Positions 22,612 to 33,345 of a stretch of DNA of 64,000 bases are shown in pieces. Source of the stretch: Capsicum annuum (Eukaryota > Streptophyta > Magnoliopsida > Solanales > Solanaceae). A program made the position numbers and the translations under genes. Below the pieces are notes generated by a model, which did not search any database, was not told where the DNA came from, and saw only the letters and a program-made list of their open reading frames with translations. The stretch's first letter is position 1. Each line of letters starts with the position of its first letter. The stretch spans positions 117,023,519-117,087,518 of the forward strand of contig NC_061120.1 in assembly GCF_002878395.1 (NCBI RefSeq). Reading direction: 5' to 3'.

Positions 22612-23936
22612 TCTTGAGGATGTGGACAATCTTGGAGATGCAAGTCGAGCTAGTGCTATTTGCATTCCACTGGTGGAAGGAAATAAAGTGCTTTACGTCA
22701 CTAGTATGATGCTTCATTTTCTTTAAATAAAGGGGTTATTTGAGGTCCAATCACATTATGTAAATCTATACTTAAAGAATTGTTTTGATATGTGCGCTCC
22801 ATTTGACATAGCCCACATTTCTCAAGAGTTAATCTGGTTACATATTTTCCTATTCTCTTTGATGGGAGAAGTGGTCTTATGGTTGTAATATTTGCCTGTG
22901 AGATTTATCACTTCATGGTGAGCTCACAGATGTATTCTTGGGCAAGTACTTTCCTCCTTCTCGGATGTTGCAACTAAAGGATGAGATCATAAATTATTGT
23001 CAACTTAGTGGCAACCATTGTATGAGTTTTGGAAAAGGCTCAATTATAAATTGATGCAATGCCCAAATCATGAGATGCTGGATAAAATATTTCTCCAAAT
23101 TTTATATGGGGCGTTGGATCAATTGAATAAAATGGTAGTCAATTATGTAGCCATTTATGCTCTTGTCAAGTTATCTTTTGGTGTTGTGGCACTGTGTTAG
23201 AGAAAGTGACCAAACAAAATAAAGGATGGCATACAAGGGACACCAAGATAGCCATGAGGTCCCACATGACATCTTTTTTTTTTAGAAAATATCAAGAGAA
23301 AAAAGATGAGGAAAGGAAGGAGAATATGGCCAAAGTGATGACCCAACTTGACCTTCTTACTAAACATGTAATAGGGGATCCTCTTAAGGCAATCAATGCC
23401 ATTGATTCCAAGAGTACTAGGGCTTATGATGATGAAGACATGGAGAAGCTTGATGAGAAGATTCAGTTTTTTGTAAAACCAATTGGAGGGTTCCCGCCCT
23501 ACCTATTAAAGAGGCAGCGAGAATCAAGGTTGGAAGGACTGAGATCGAGATAGAGATTAGAGGAATAGAGACCATGATAAAGATCAGGATTAGAGATATA
23601 AAGAAAGAGACTATGATTAATACATACCCCCTTATGAAAGGCGCAAGGAGAAGGATTCAAGTTCCATTGATCTAGAAAAATTTAAGAATGAAGATGTCTT
23701 AGACCGTATTTTAATGTATGTATAAGGGATCGACAAAATGGTAAGGAAGATCAAAAGTGACTTCTCTCAACTAAGCCAAATTATGCCCTCTCATTGACAT
23801 CCATCAAGTAATTAGAAATATAAGTAGGTAAAATCTCAACTCAACTCAATGTTAGACCAAAAGGAGATTTGCCTAGTGATACGGTGGTAAATCCAAAAAA
23901 TAATGCTCATGTTATGGCCATCGTCATAAGAAGTGG
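22612..23936 (+). pseudogene. Athila-type gag (element F), 5' part
   Basis: Readable with frame changes: VTSMMLHFL(stop)IKGLFE, CAPFDIAHISQE, IFPFSLMGEAVL, then GSITSWGELTDVFLGKYF-like sequence, PPSRMLQLKDEIINYCQLSG, LNYKLMQCPNHEMLDK and VVNYVA. This order is diagnostic of the Athila gag. A 119-codon open piece (23194-23553) covers the LDLLTKHVIGDPLKAINAID region and FPPYLLKRQ. The final part reads RPKGDLPSDTVVNPKNNAHV MAIVIRSG, the usual gag-to-protease link, and stops at the NA1 insertion. Numerous stops and frameshifts make it a pseudogene. Confidence 0.82.
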
Positions 23937-25064
23937 TGATAACGCTCAACTTACACGTCAATTTAGTGAAAGGCGGTCGTCGTCAATATATTTACCTAAC
24001 TTTGGAGTCGGGTTCGAATACACAGGGAACAATGTGAGTGGTGATTAAACTAGTTTGAAACTAAAGCTACAAGTTAAATTCAAACAAATGATACAAAAAA
24101 CTACAAATGTTAAAGTTTAATTTGCTTTAGAGCTCAATTTATGATAACACTCGAACTACACCTCTCAAATGAGAATGTAAGTGATTGTTGTCAATATATA
24201 ACCCAACTAGGTTGGGGTTAAATCCCACAGGGAATATAGTGTGAACTTAAGTCGGTTGCGAGTTAATCAATTGATAGTTGGATATTTCCTAAAATGGGGT
24301 TTTTTGAGTTTATCAAATAGTTATTGGTCACTTTAGCTTTAGTGTTTGTAATCAAAAGTGTATGGAAAAATAAGAATTATATTTACTAGGGGTTTTGGTA
24401 CTTGACAGATGCTAATAGTAGTTCAAGATTCTCACAGTAGGTAGGACAACAGGTTATCTTTATCGAAGTTATGCCTAAATGTCTCTCGACCTGCTTAAGA
24501 ATTTAATTTCCTAATTATCTCAGACTTAGGGAATTTATATTTATTAACCAGACTTCACCTCAGGTTAATCAACCTTGTTACAACGTTGATTATTAAACGG
24601 AAGTTTAGTGTTTTCAAGTCCCTGTTAATAATTCACTTCCCACTATATTTGATTTCTTTGTAAAACAAATCAAAGCAGGTGTTATCTATCATTTGAAACT
24701 AATAGACGATAATTAAAACCTCAAAATTATCAAGGAGTCCTATTACCTTTCGAATCTTGAACACTTAGCACCTTATCAAGACTTAACCCTAAATCCCATA
24801 ATTCAGGTTGAAGGGGTTTAGCCACTCATGATGTAATGATTGAAACAACTAGATAAATTCATAATTTGAAAGATAAACTTACCACAATATGAATAATAAC
24901 TAGTGATTCTCAGATTATATAACAATAGGAATCCCAAAGTAATGATTAATATCTATTCAAAGTAATTGCTTTTTCAAGCTAAGAACTAGAGAGAGAAAAT
25001 AACAAAAAATATGTGTCTCAGAACTCAGGTTCAAAACCCTTAAAAAAACCCTAAACAATGCTTT

Positions 25065-25072
25065 AAATAGTT
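25065..25072 (-). promoter_or_regulatory. TATA-like box of NA1 LTR
   Basis: CTATTTAAAG on the minus strand, about 50 bp after the GTCG array in sense direction. Confidence 0.45.
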
Positions 25073-25114
25073 CACCCTGATTATGGAAACAAAATAATAA
25101 AGTTCAGCAATTCG

Positions 25115-25470
25115 TCGAACAGGTGATGCCATCCGTGATGCCCTATCAGGAGGCTGACGACTTATCACAAATGTCGTCAACTCCTCTTTGCTTTTGGTAT
25201 TCACTGCCTTAGGCTGATGACGGTTTTGATGACCTATCATATCCTTGATGATTTATCATGAATGTCGTCACATCTCTACCTTAGCTCTCATGTTCTGCCT
25301 TAGGTTGACGCCAATTTTGATGACCTATCAGCTTCTTGACGGCTTATCAAAAAATGTTGTCACAACTCTCAACTCAGGTCCATTCTCTATCTAAGGCTGA
25401 CGATGAAGATGATAACTTATGACAGGGCTTACGGCTTATTAGGAATGTTGTCAGCCATACTTCTCTTCTT
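25115..25470. repeat. GTCGTCA U3 array in NA1 3' LTR
   Basis: About four units of roughly 90 bp built from TGACGNC...TATCA, CTTGACGACTTATCACGAA, TGTCGTCAC, and a spacer ending TTCTGCCTTAGGCTGACG. Core and spacer match the family A array units (ACCACGAATGTCGTCAC and TTTCTGCCTAAGGCTGACG). Confidence 0.75.
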
Positions 25471-25639
25471 TTTGCTTCAGATTTTAACTCTTTTGCGTCC
25501 ATTCTTGTTGGTTCTTTAGCATCTTAGCTTCTACTGCAAAAGCAAAGATAAAACAATCAAAAATGACAAAATTTTCTTAAGACTTTGCAATTATTCTCAA
25601 TTAAAACCCTCAAATGTGTTAGCATCATCTCACACATCA

Positions 25640-27189
25640 ACACCCTCAACTTAAAACAATTGCTTGTCCTCAAGAAACTCAAACACAACTAAGAGAATAC
25701 AAAGTACATTTGGCAGTCAATCATCTATATCATCTCAAACATCTTCACCATCTCCAAGGTCAATCAATTCAAGAACAAGTGTGTATATTATTGAAGAACA
25801 ACAATGCAACACACAGGAATCAAGATATGGAAACAACTCAGCAACACAACCATGCATGCATCCAGTTTACACTATCCAAACAAGTAAGTAACTAGCGATG
25901 TAACCCGTGTGCCCTCACTATAAAGAAATCCCCTTTTCTCATATCAGACATCACATATATGACCATGGTGACAACGACAAGACGCTCACTCTCAGAATTA
26001 CATTCCAATCAATGTATGTCGAATACCATAGGCTTGCCTTTATTTTCATTACCCAGATCATCAGACAGGTCAGCTAGGATAACTATAGGTCTTATCCTTG
26101 GCTTGTAATGTAGGCTAGGGGCTAGTATGATACTCGATGATATTTAAAGTGACTAAGCCTCCTTGACTCTAGCTGACTAAGCCTCCTTGACTCTACACTA
26201 GCTTTTTGGGGCTTTACTCATTAGCCTTTTCCTATTCTTCTCTTTTCTTGATCACACTTATTCAGGATGGGTGCGGTCTTTTCCATAATCATTTTTTTCA
26301 CAACTTTTCTTTTCTTGTTTTTTTCCACCGCACCGAGATTTTTATCCTTTTCTTTTATTCTACCTTTCTTCATACTCATTTTACATCACGTACCCCTATG
26401 ATAGCCACCCTCAACTTAGGCCATTTGCCTAAGTCAAGGTGCACAGTGTCCAAAGAGGACTAGGGCCAAAATAGGTTCATTATGATATAAATGGGACGGT
26501 GATAGGTATCATAAAAAGAAAGAGGCTATTCAGTATCAAAATAGGGATCAAGGGATATTATGAATACAGGGAAGGCCATTTAGGCTAAAAGTGGACTAAT
26601 ATCAACAACGGCCTATGATCCTTTCCTAACCGCTATCCTACAACCAAGGCAAAACCAACCGGGCAAGTTCTGGATTTAACACACAATGAGAATTAGGTGG
26701 TATCTCAGAAACACATGACACAAATGTACATCACAAGCTACTACCTATCCGGTTTATGCAATTGGTAGCAATGATTATCATGTCCCTAATACCAATGCCA
26801 TAAAAAGATTCACAATAGTCACATATAGATGCACATCACACAGTTACAAAATAGACAATTGGAGAGGTATTTACCATTCCCAAAAATCAACCAAATATGT
26901 TAACTTTCGCAGATACTTATTTTCTCCTAGTTAACCATATTACATCACAAAATAAACATCGTATGCCTAAATGTGCCAGCTCTACTAGAAATAGGACTTC
27001 AGTGAAAAGAGGCACGACAACAAATACCCCAAGAGGACATCAACACCCACAAGTAGTCCTACCCTTAACTTATAACCATGCATTATTCCCAATGCGTCAA
27101 ACCAACACAAGAGAGTTAAAAACATACCTGTGGCACCACAGGTACGAAGATCTGATGTCAATCACATAATACGAATACAAACAACAAAA
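25640..27189. other. NA1 internal region, non-coding
   Basis: About 1.5 kb between the 3' LTR and the hairpin block, with scattered stops and no recognised domain on either strand. The start next to the LTR (CACCCTCAACTTAAAACAAT; minus strand ATTGTTTTAAGTTGAGGGTG) is in polypurine-tract position. Confidence 0.5.
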
Positions 27190-27240
27190 TACCTTGGGTT
27201 TCCTCCCAAAAAACGCCTAATTTAGTGTTGCGGCATGACA
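27190..27240 (-). other. Conserved Athila-group hairpin block (NA1)
   Basis: Minus strand: TGCCGCAACACTAAATTAGG, then TTGGG-AGGAAA-CCCAA, a 5-bp stem with a 6-base loop. The same block occurs in D (55121-55164), and a variant occurs in F (31268-31288), each time downstream of the coding region. Confidence 0.7.
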
Positions 27241-27407
27241 TAATTTAGTCATCCTTTATCCCTCCACTTAGACAATTTGAATTGTCAGCCCATCTTTTGA
27301 TCTTTACTTCTTTTAGGTCCGTTGGGCAAAAGTGAGGGCCTGATAAGGATTGTTCTATCACGCCACTTCGAAGACTTGAATTGCTTGCCCAATTTTATAT
27401 CAAACTT

Positions 27408-27602
27408 TTATGGGGGCTCATTGGGAAGCAGTGAGGATCTTAAAAAGTCACTTAATAGACATCGATCTTTAGGCTTCTTGGCTTTTATGATTGGGTTTGT
27501 GGTATACCCTTTTGGAAAGATAAACTCCAAAATGTAAGAATTTTCCTCCTCATTTTCAAAATTCATAATTTGCTTGGGTGATTCGACTTTCATCACTTCC
27601 AC
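27408..27602 (-). CDS. NA1 small ORF 2, unknown
   Basis: A 64-codon frame (EVMKVESPKQIMNFENEEEN ... KPKDRCLLSDFLRSSLLPNE) upstream of the hairpin block in sense direction. The acidic start is like the end of small ORF 1 and could be a continuation of the same protein after stops. No family recognised. Confidence 0.35.
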   Translation of the reverse strand: MEVMKVESPKQIMNFENEEENSYILEFIFPKGYTTNPIIKAKKPKDRCLLSDFLRSSLLPNEPP

Positions 27603-27722
27603 CAGGCATAATGTTGAAAAGTGGTTCGAATGAGGACTAACTCTTACTTCCAGAGTAGCATCCCTATTAGTATCTTTACCCCGAAATGGACTAGAGTCTT
27701 CACAAGGATTGTGCTTGATTTC

Positions 27723-28364
27723 TTATTTTGCCTCTAGCACTATTTCCCCAATCTTAGCATCATCCCTCATGGTTGGTTTGGTTGGTTTGGAAATCTCAAA
27801 GGGTTGATAAACATCAAACTCATCATTAGTATAGAATTCTTGTTCCTTATATTCACATTCTTCGATTAGTCTAAATGATTCCACAGACAGTATATCATCT
27901 AAACATAATATATAAGAGTGCTTTGGATGATTGACCTCGATATCCATCTCCCCTATCCTTTCTCTTTCCTTGTTAAATGCCCTAATGTCTTGACGTATAT
28001 CACATATGATATCATTTATTGGGTCAATATGATCCAACATTAGTTAAAGTATAGCTTCAATGCCACTCTTTCCAGTGCTTTGTTCTTTTTTTTCTTGACC
28101 AAAAGACCTATCAAAATCATAAAAAGAACTAGAATTTGGGTTAGCACAATGGGGGGAGAGGGAATTAGGGCAATCCCTCCAATGTCCATCTTGACCACCA
28201 CATACAGAACAACTATACTCCTAATAGGATGGAGATGGTGCACACATATCTCTCCAGGGAGCATATCTACAGTCTTGCCAAAAGTGAGGTCTATCACAAT
28301 ATGGACATGGATCATCAAGATAAGATTTCCAACCACCAAGATCATATTCATTCCATGATGCCAT
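27723..28364 (-). pseudogene. NA1 small ORF 1 with Cys/His motif, unknown function
   Basis: From ATG at 28364, 41 bases beyond the end of the next frame's first ATG region, the protein opens MASWNEYDLGGWKSYLDDPY and is rich in Trp, Tyr and Asp. An in-frame stop is followed by CSVCGGQDGHWRDC, a zinc-knuckle-like CX2CX5HX3C spacing (the classic nucleocapsid knuckle is CX2CX4HX4C). The frame ends near 28040. The next frame (28040-27723) reads DPINDIICDIRQDIRAFNKE and LDDILSVESFRLIEECEYKE. The last motif also occurs in element D on the other strand, so it has been conserved between families. It is the first coding region after the primer site, in gag position. Function unknown; an RNA-binding packaging factor is one possibility. 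Confidence 0.6.
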
Positions 28365-28493
28365 AGTAGTAAGTAAACTAAAATAAAAATCTACCTAACA
28401 TAACAAATAAAAGTAAACTAAAGAAAAATATTTATAAATTTGAATTCAAGAAAGTAGGCTAAAAATCCAAACCAACTCAATACGGTAAATTGT

Positions 28494-28510
28494 TCCCCGG
28501 CAACGGCGCT
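28494..28510 (-). other. Primer binding site, tRNA-Asp type (NA1)
   Basis: AGCGCCGTTGCCGGGGA on the minus strand, one base from the tRNA-Asp complement, 5 bases after the 5' LTR end. Confidence 0.85.
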
Positions 28511-28515
28511 ATTTA

Positions 28516-30242
28516 TGATAACGCTCAACTTACACGTTAATTTAGTGCAAGACGATCATCATTAATATATTTACCCAACTTTGAATTCGGGGTCAAATCC
28601 ACAGGGACCAATATGAGTGGCGATTAAACTAGTTTGAAACTAAAGCTACAAGTTAAATTCAAACAGATGATACGAAAAGTTAAAATAGGGGTTTTCAATG
28701 ATCAAACAAATATTAAAGTTTAATTTTCTTTAGAGTTCGATTTTTGATAACGCTCAAACTACACCTCTCTAATGAGAATGTTAGCTATCGTTGTCAATAT
28801 ATAATCCAACTAGGGTGGGGTCGAATCCCACAGCGAATATGGTGTGAACTTAAGTTGGTTGCGAGTTAATCAACTGATAGTTGGATGTTTCCTGAAATGG
28901 GGGGTTTTGAGTTTAACAAATAATTATTGGTCACTTTAGCTTCAGTGATTGTAATCAAGAGTTTATGGAAAAACAAGAATAATGTTCACTAGCGGTTTTG
29001 GTACTTGACAGATGCTAATAGTAGTTCAAGATTCTCACAGTAGGTAGGACAATAGGTTATCTTTATTGAAGTTATGCCTAAATGTCTCTCGACCTACTTA
29101 AGCATTTAATTTCCTAATCCTCTTAGACTTAGAAAATTTATATTTATTAACCAGACTTCACCTCAGGTTAATCAACCTTGTTACAACATTGATTATTAAA
29201 TGGAAGTTTAGTGTTTCCAAGTCCCTGTTGATAATTCACTTCCCACTATATTTGATTTTTTTCTCAAGCAAATCAAAGCATGTGTTATCTATCATTTGCA
29301 ACCAATAGACCATAATTAAAACCTCAAAATTATCAAGGAGTCCTATTACCTTTTGAATCTTGAACACTTAGCACCTTATCAAGACTTAACCCTAGATCCC
29401 ATAATTCAGGTTAAAGAGGTTTAGCCACTCATGATGTAATGCTCTAAACAACTAGATGAATTTATAATTTGAAAGATAAACTTACCACAAGATGAATAAT
29501 AACTAGTGATTCTCAGATTAGATCAAAATAGGAATCCCAAAGTGATGATTAAAATCTCTTCAAAGTAATTGCTTTTTCAAGCTAAGAAACTAGAGAGAGA
29601 AAATAACAAAAATATGTGTCTCAAAACTCAGGTTTGAAACCCTTAAGAAAACCCTAAACAATACTTTAAATAGTTTACCCTAATTATGGAAACAAAATAA
29701 TAAAGTTCAGTAATTCCTCGGACAGGTGACACTATCGGTGACGCCCTATTAGGAGGCTGACGACTTATCACAAATGTCGTCAGCTCCTCTTTGCTTTTGG
29801 TATTCGCTGTCTTAGGTTGATGATGATTTTGATGACCTATCAGCTCCTTGACGACTTATCACGAATGTTGTCACGTCTCTACCTCAGCTCTCATGTTCTA
29901 CCTTAGGCTGACGCCAATTTTGATGATCGATCAGCTCCTTGATGGCTTATCACAAAATATCATCATAACTCTCAACTCAGGTCCATTCTCTATCTAAGAC
30001 TGATGATGAAGCTGATAACTTATCACAGGGATGATAACTTATTAGGAATGTCGTCAGCCACGCTTCTCTTCTTTTCACTTTAGATTTTAACTCTTTTGCT
30101 TCCATCCTTGTTGGTTCTTTAGCATCTTAACTTCTACTGCAAAATCAAAGATAAAACAATCAAAAACAATAAAAATTGCTTAAGAATTTGCAATTATTCT
30201 CAGTTAAAAACCTCAAATGTATTAGCATCAGCTCACACATCA
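28516..30242 (-). repeat. NA1 5' LTR
   Basis: Same ends as 23937-25639. It carries a short stretch near 28680-28706 absent from the other LTR, and both copies hold the duplicated U5 block. Many small differences separate the two LTRs, so the insertion is not recent. Confidence 0.85.
29735..30060. repeat. GTCGTCA U3 array in NA1 5' LTR
   Basis: Same array as 25115-25470, for example CTGACGACTTATCACAAATG followed by TCGTCAGCTCC, and a TTCTACCTTAGGCTGACG spacer. Confidence 0.75.
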
Positions 30243-31215
30243 AGTGCATGAAACCTTAGTAAATATGTGATTGATATAGATAAGAATTCCAATTACAAGA
30301 CATTTGATGAACAAAAAAATACAAAAGGAAAGTGGCTAGTGAAGCTGTGAGGATGCTCCAAAGTCTATTAAAATAATTGTTGAGAAACCAATGGTAGTTG
30401 AAGAAAAAGGGAAAAATGAGCAAACTACTAGAGTGATCAGTAGTGATGTACCAAAAGTGAATGAGCCTTCAATTGTCCCATTGCCACAAACTATGATTCC
30501 TCTACCATTCCTAAAATGTCTTAAGAAAAAATAAGATAATACTAAGTTTAAGAAGTTTCTTGAGAAGTTTAGCAACTTATCGATAAACATTCCATTATTA
30601 GAAGCTTTTCAAGAGATACCAAGGGATACTATATTTATAAAGAACTTGGTATCAATGAAGAGACTTGGGAGTTGTGAAACTATTGAGGTAATTCATATTT
30701 ATAGATCTATAATATCAAACACAATGGCAGTAAAGAAAGAGAACCTGGGTGCATTCACCATTTCTTGCACTATCAGGGTGTACAAGTTTGGAAAAACATT
30801 GTGTGACCTTGAAGCAAGTATTAAATTGATGATATATGTTGTGTTTTAGAAGTTGGGATTGGGTGCTCCTGCACCCACTACCATTAGGCTTTTAAGGGCT
30901 AACCATTCAATCATGAAGCCCGTGGGCGTGTTAGATGATATGTTGGTAAAGTTTGACTAATTTATCCTTTCGACTGACTTTGTCATTCTTAATTGTGAAA
31001 TTGATCAATGAGATACCAATCAGTCTTGGTACGCCATTCTTAACCACTGGAAGAGCCCTATTTGATATGGAATATGGAGAGATAAAGTTCTGAGTTAATA
31101 GTGAAGAGGTCTCCTTCAGTATGTGCAAGACTAAGAAACAAGTAATGGAGTTTCAAATAGTGTCAATTGATGTGGTGGACACTATAGAAGTGGATCTAGG
31201 GTTACTTCAAGTCAA
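30243..31215 (+). pseudogene. Athila-type gag end and protease (element F), 3' part
   Basis: Resumes after NA1. It reads VEKPMVVEEKGKNEQTTRVI, MIPLPFLKCLKKK then a stop, NTKFKKFLEKFSNLSINIPL and AFQEIPRDTIFIKNLVSMKR, then the protease: GAFTISCTIRVYKFGKTL and CDLEASIKLM. The active-site box of this lineage is normally D-L-G-A-S, so the catalytic Gly is Glu. It goes on with KLGLGAPAPTTIRLLRANHS and DFVILNCEID. Stops are scattered throughout. RT is not found afterwards. Confidence 0.8.
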
Positions 31216-31267
31216 GTATCCAAATTGATCCTAAGTTATATCATGCCGTCATGTTAAATCATGCCCA

Positions 31268-31288
31268 ATATGGGAGGCAACCCATCAT
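31268..31288 (+). other. Conserved Athila-group hairpin block (element F)
   Basis: ATGGG-AGGCAA-CCCAT: the loop is identical to D, and the outermost stem pair is A:T where D and NA1 have T:A. Confidence 0.65.
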
Positions 31289-31451
31289 TACTATAAATTT
31301 GGCCCGTATCATTTCAATTTTGGTTATTAGAATATATTAGGATTTTTGTTTTTGGTTAGTCCATAAAATATTTAAACTTAGAAGGTGATTTGAACAGGTG
31401 AATTGAAACACCTAGGCTATGAACCCTTAGAAAATTTCCTTAATTAAAGAT

Positions 31452-31830
31452 TCTAGACTGGGTATGACTTCAGGGTACTAGTCGTACCTTTGGATATAAC
31501 TTAGTGACCCCGTTTCATATACTAGGGAATGATATAGGGGCTACACACTATCCAAGATATGACTTGTCCTTCCCTTGGTCGTATATTTGGGTAAGATTCG
31601 TACACTACCTAGTCGTATAGAGTGTTGAGTTGACCTAGTTGAAATTGTTTTGGGTATGATTTGGGGATACGGTTTAGGGTACCATTCATACCCTTGGGTA
31701 CGAGTCATGTGTGTGTGGTCGTACCCTGGGAAGTGTAGAGGTCCTTGGTAAGGCCTAGGGTACAAGTTAGGGTACCACTCATACCCTAGGGTACAATTGA
31801 GTTATGTGAGTCGTACCCTACTAGGAGCCA
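31452..31830. repeat. TACGA/TCGTA U3 block (element B)
   Basis: Repeated GGGTACGAGTC, GTCGTACCC and GGGTACCACTCATACCC segments, many as inverted pairs. It ends about 70 bp before TATATAACC. Confidence 0.65.
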
Positions 31831-31896
31831 CATTTTTTCTTTAAAGTCAAAGGCTCTATGGACATTTTCCACCATAAAACCCTAAAGTCCCCTTAC

Positions 31897-31906
31897 TATA
31901 TAACCT
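31897..31906 (+). promoter_or_regulatory. TATA box of element B LTR
   Basis: CTATATAACC, followed by CTCTCTTAACACTC, resembling the start-site context of families A and C. Confidence 0.5.
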
Positions 31907-33104
31907 ATTATAGCCTCTCTTAACACTCATTTGGTGGATCAAACATACCACACACACTCTCTAAACTTTTTCAACAAGATTGGAGGCTAGGGTTTGAAGA
32001 GGGTTCATCTAGAGGCAAGAGAGATGTCGAGTTCTTTTGTGAATATTCTTTTATAAGGCATGCATATCTTCCCTTATTGTCAGTTCAAAATATCATGTGT
32101 TTAAAACAATGATTTTTACTTGTAAATTTTAGTTTTGAAATTAAATGTGAGGGTTTTGTTGTATAGTGCTGGCTATCATTTACTCTTGTTTAAACTTATG
32201 TTTATACATATCTTTAGTGATGATTTGTACATGTGGGCACTTGTTGATTGTGGTTTAACAAATGGCCCATGAGTAACCCTAAATTTAATGATTTTTACTT
32301 TGGATTTAGTCTTGATAAAAGCATGCCCTCAAGGTGTTTGTGAAAATGCACAAGGAAAATAACTAGTCACTTGTTAATGGTGTATTGAATTATGATATTG
32401 GTCTAATAAATATAAATGGAATATTACATTGGTCTAATGAATATGTGTGCTTGGTAAATGACTATTAAAAGGCCTTGTTGGTCATGTAATGAGTTAGTAG
32501 ATGACCTTAGTGTTTCAATTGGTTAGAAAGGGATTAAAGTCCTTAAACATGTAATTGAATTGTGTTTTGAACTAAAGTTGAGTATAAGAATGTCAATGGA
32601 GAATGAATGATTTTACAAAGGTCTTGGTGACTATAAATGAATTTGCATTGTGATATTACTAAGGCATTGGCCTATTAACATGATTAGTTGTTAAAGTAGT
32701 TTTATAAAGATCATGTGGTCATCTATGGTGTTAAATTATAGCCATGGTGGCTTAGGTTGGTTAAGAAAGGGCTAGAGTCCCTATGTGTTGAATTGAATGG
32801 TTGTCGATGTATATATAAGGGGTTTGAGTCCCTAAACCACTAAGTTGGTGGGTCTTTGTTAGATGATGGGTTCAAGTCCTAAGGTCATATGAATGAATTA
32901 ATTGATAATAGTAATGGCATGGTGTACGCTTGCAAGTGGCATTGGTATGACGATACCAATGAAGTACCTTTTGGTAAGAAATTAACTAAGTGGTTGCATA
33001 TGTGAAATGATGGTGTTAAATTGGGATTTAAATCAAGATATGTAATAAGACCATGAAAGTCGAGTCCGAAGGTCTAACACTGGAAACCGTGCTAGCTGAT
33101 AAGA

Positions 33105-33345
33105 GTGTCATGTGGCTGGGAGGTTCAAGTCCCCCGAATGAAACATACAATTGGGAGGTTTAAGTTCCCTAAATGAAACATGCGACTGTGAGGTTCATGT
33201 CCCCCAAATAAAATATGTAATCGGAAGGTTCAAGTCCCCTAAATGAAATATGCAACCAGGAGGTTCAAGTTCCCCTAATGAAATATGCAACTCGAAGGTT
33301 CGAGTCCCCCGAATAAGAATATGAAAAGGGAGATTTGAGTCCCCC
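33105..33345. repeat. Tandem block of about 38 bp with GGTTCAAGTCCCC core
   Basis: Six or seven degenerate copies of GGGAGGTTCAAGTCCCCNGA followed by ATGAAACATGCAA. The core fits the pol III B-box pattern (GGTTCRANNCC); one copy has GGTTCGAGTCC exactly. It recurs, shortened, in the 3' LTR at 48447-48535. Confidence 0.75.

Larger units (their letters stand above)
23937..25639 (-). repeat. NA1 3' LTR
   Basis: Plus-strand ends TGATAACGCTCAAC ... CACACATCA. The U5 side (left on the plus strand) contains two similar blocks of about 200 bp, both opening TGATAACNCTC and carrying the Athila-group U5 motif (GGGTTCGAATACACAGGGA and GGGTTAAATCCCACAGGGA on the plus strand). Confidence 0.85.
23937..30242 (-). 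mobile_element. NA1: complete non-autonomous Athila-like LTR element
   Basis: LTRs at 23937-25639 and 28516-30242 (1703 and 1727 bp), TG...CA ends, flanked by AGTGG and AGTGC (a 5-bp target duplication with one mismatch). The tRNA-Asp-type primer site lies beside the right LTR, so the sense strand is minus. The 2.9-kb internal part carries only a small two-part ORF (28364-27723), a weaker one (27602-27408) and a conserved hairpin block. There is no recognisable capsid, protease, RT or integrase, so it must be mobilised in trans. It is inserted in the gag/protease junction of F. Confidence 0.85.
21000..31403 (+). mobile_element. Athila-type gag-protease element F, split by NA1
   Basis: Plus-strand order: 5' LTR (21000-22433), degenerate tRNA-Asp primer site, gag (22612-23936), interruption by NA1, gag end and protease (30243-31215), then a conserved hairpin block (31268-31288). 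RT, RNase H and integrase are absent between protease and hairpin block. F is therefore a deletion derivative of an Athila element. Its 3' LTR is not seen, because element B begins at 31404. The gag and protease motifs rejoin across NA1, which shows the order of insertion. Confidence 0.78.

Noticed and set aside
28080..28358. 92-codon plus-strand ORF
   Set aside because: Antisense shadow of NA1 small ORF 1, which has the Cys/His motif and gag position.
30931..31128. 65-codon minus-strand ORF
   Set aside because: Antisense to the element F protease region, whose plus-strand motifs are recognisable.
33122..33310. tRNA genes suggested by GGTTCRAGTCC boxes
   Set aside because: No A box at proper distance, no acceptor-stem pairing, and the motif is tandemly repeated every 38 bp.
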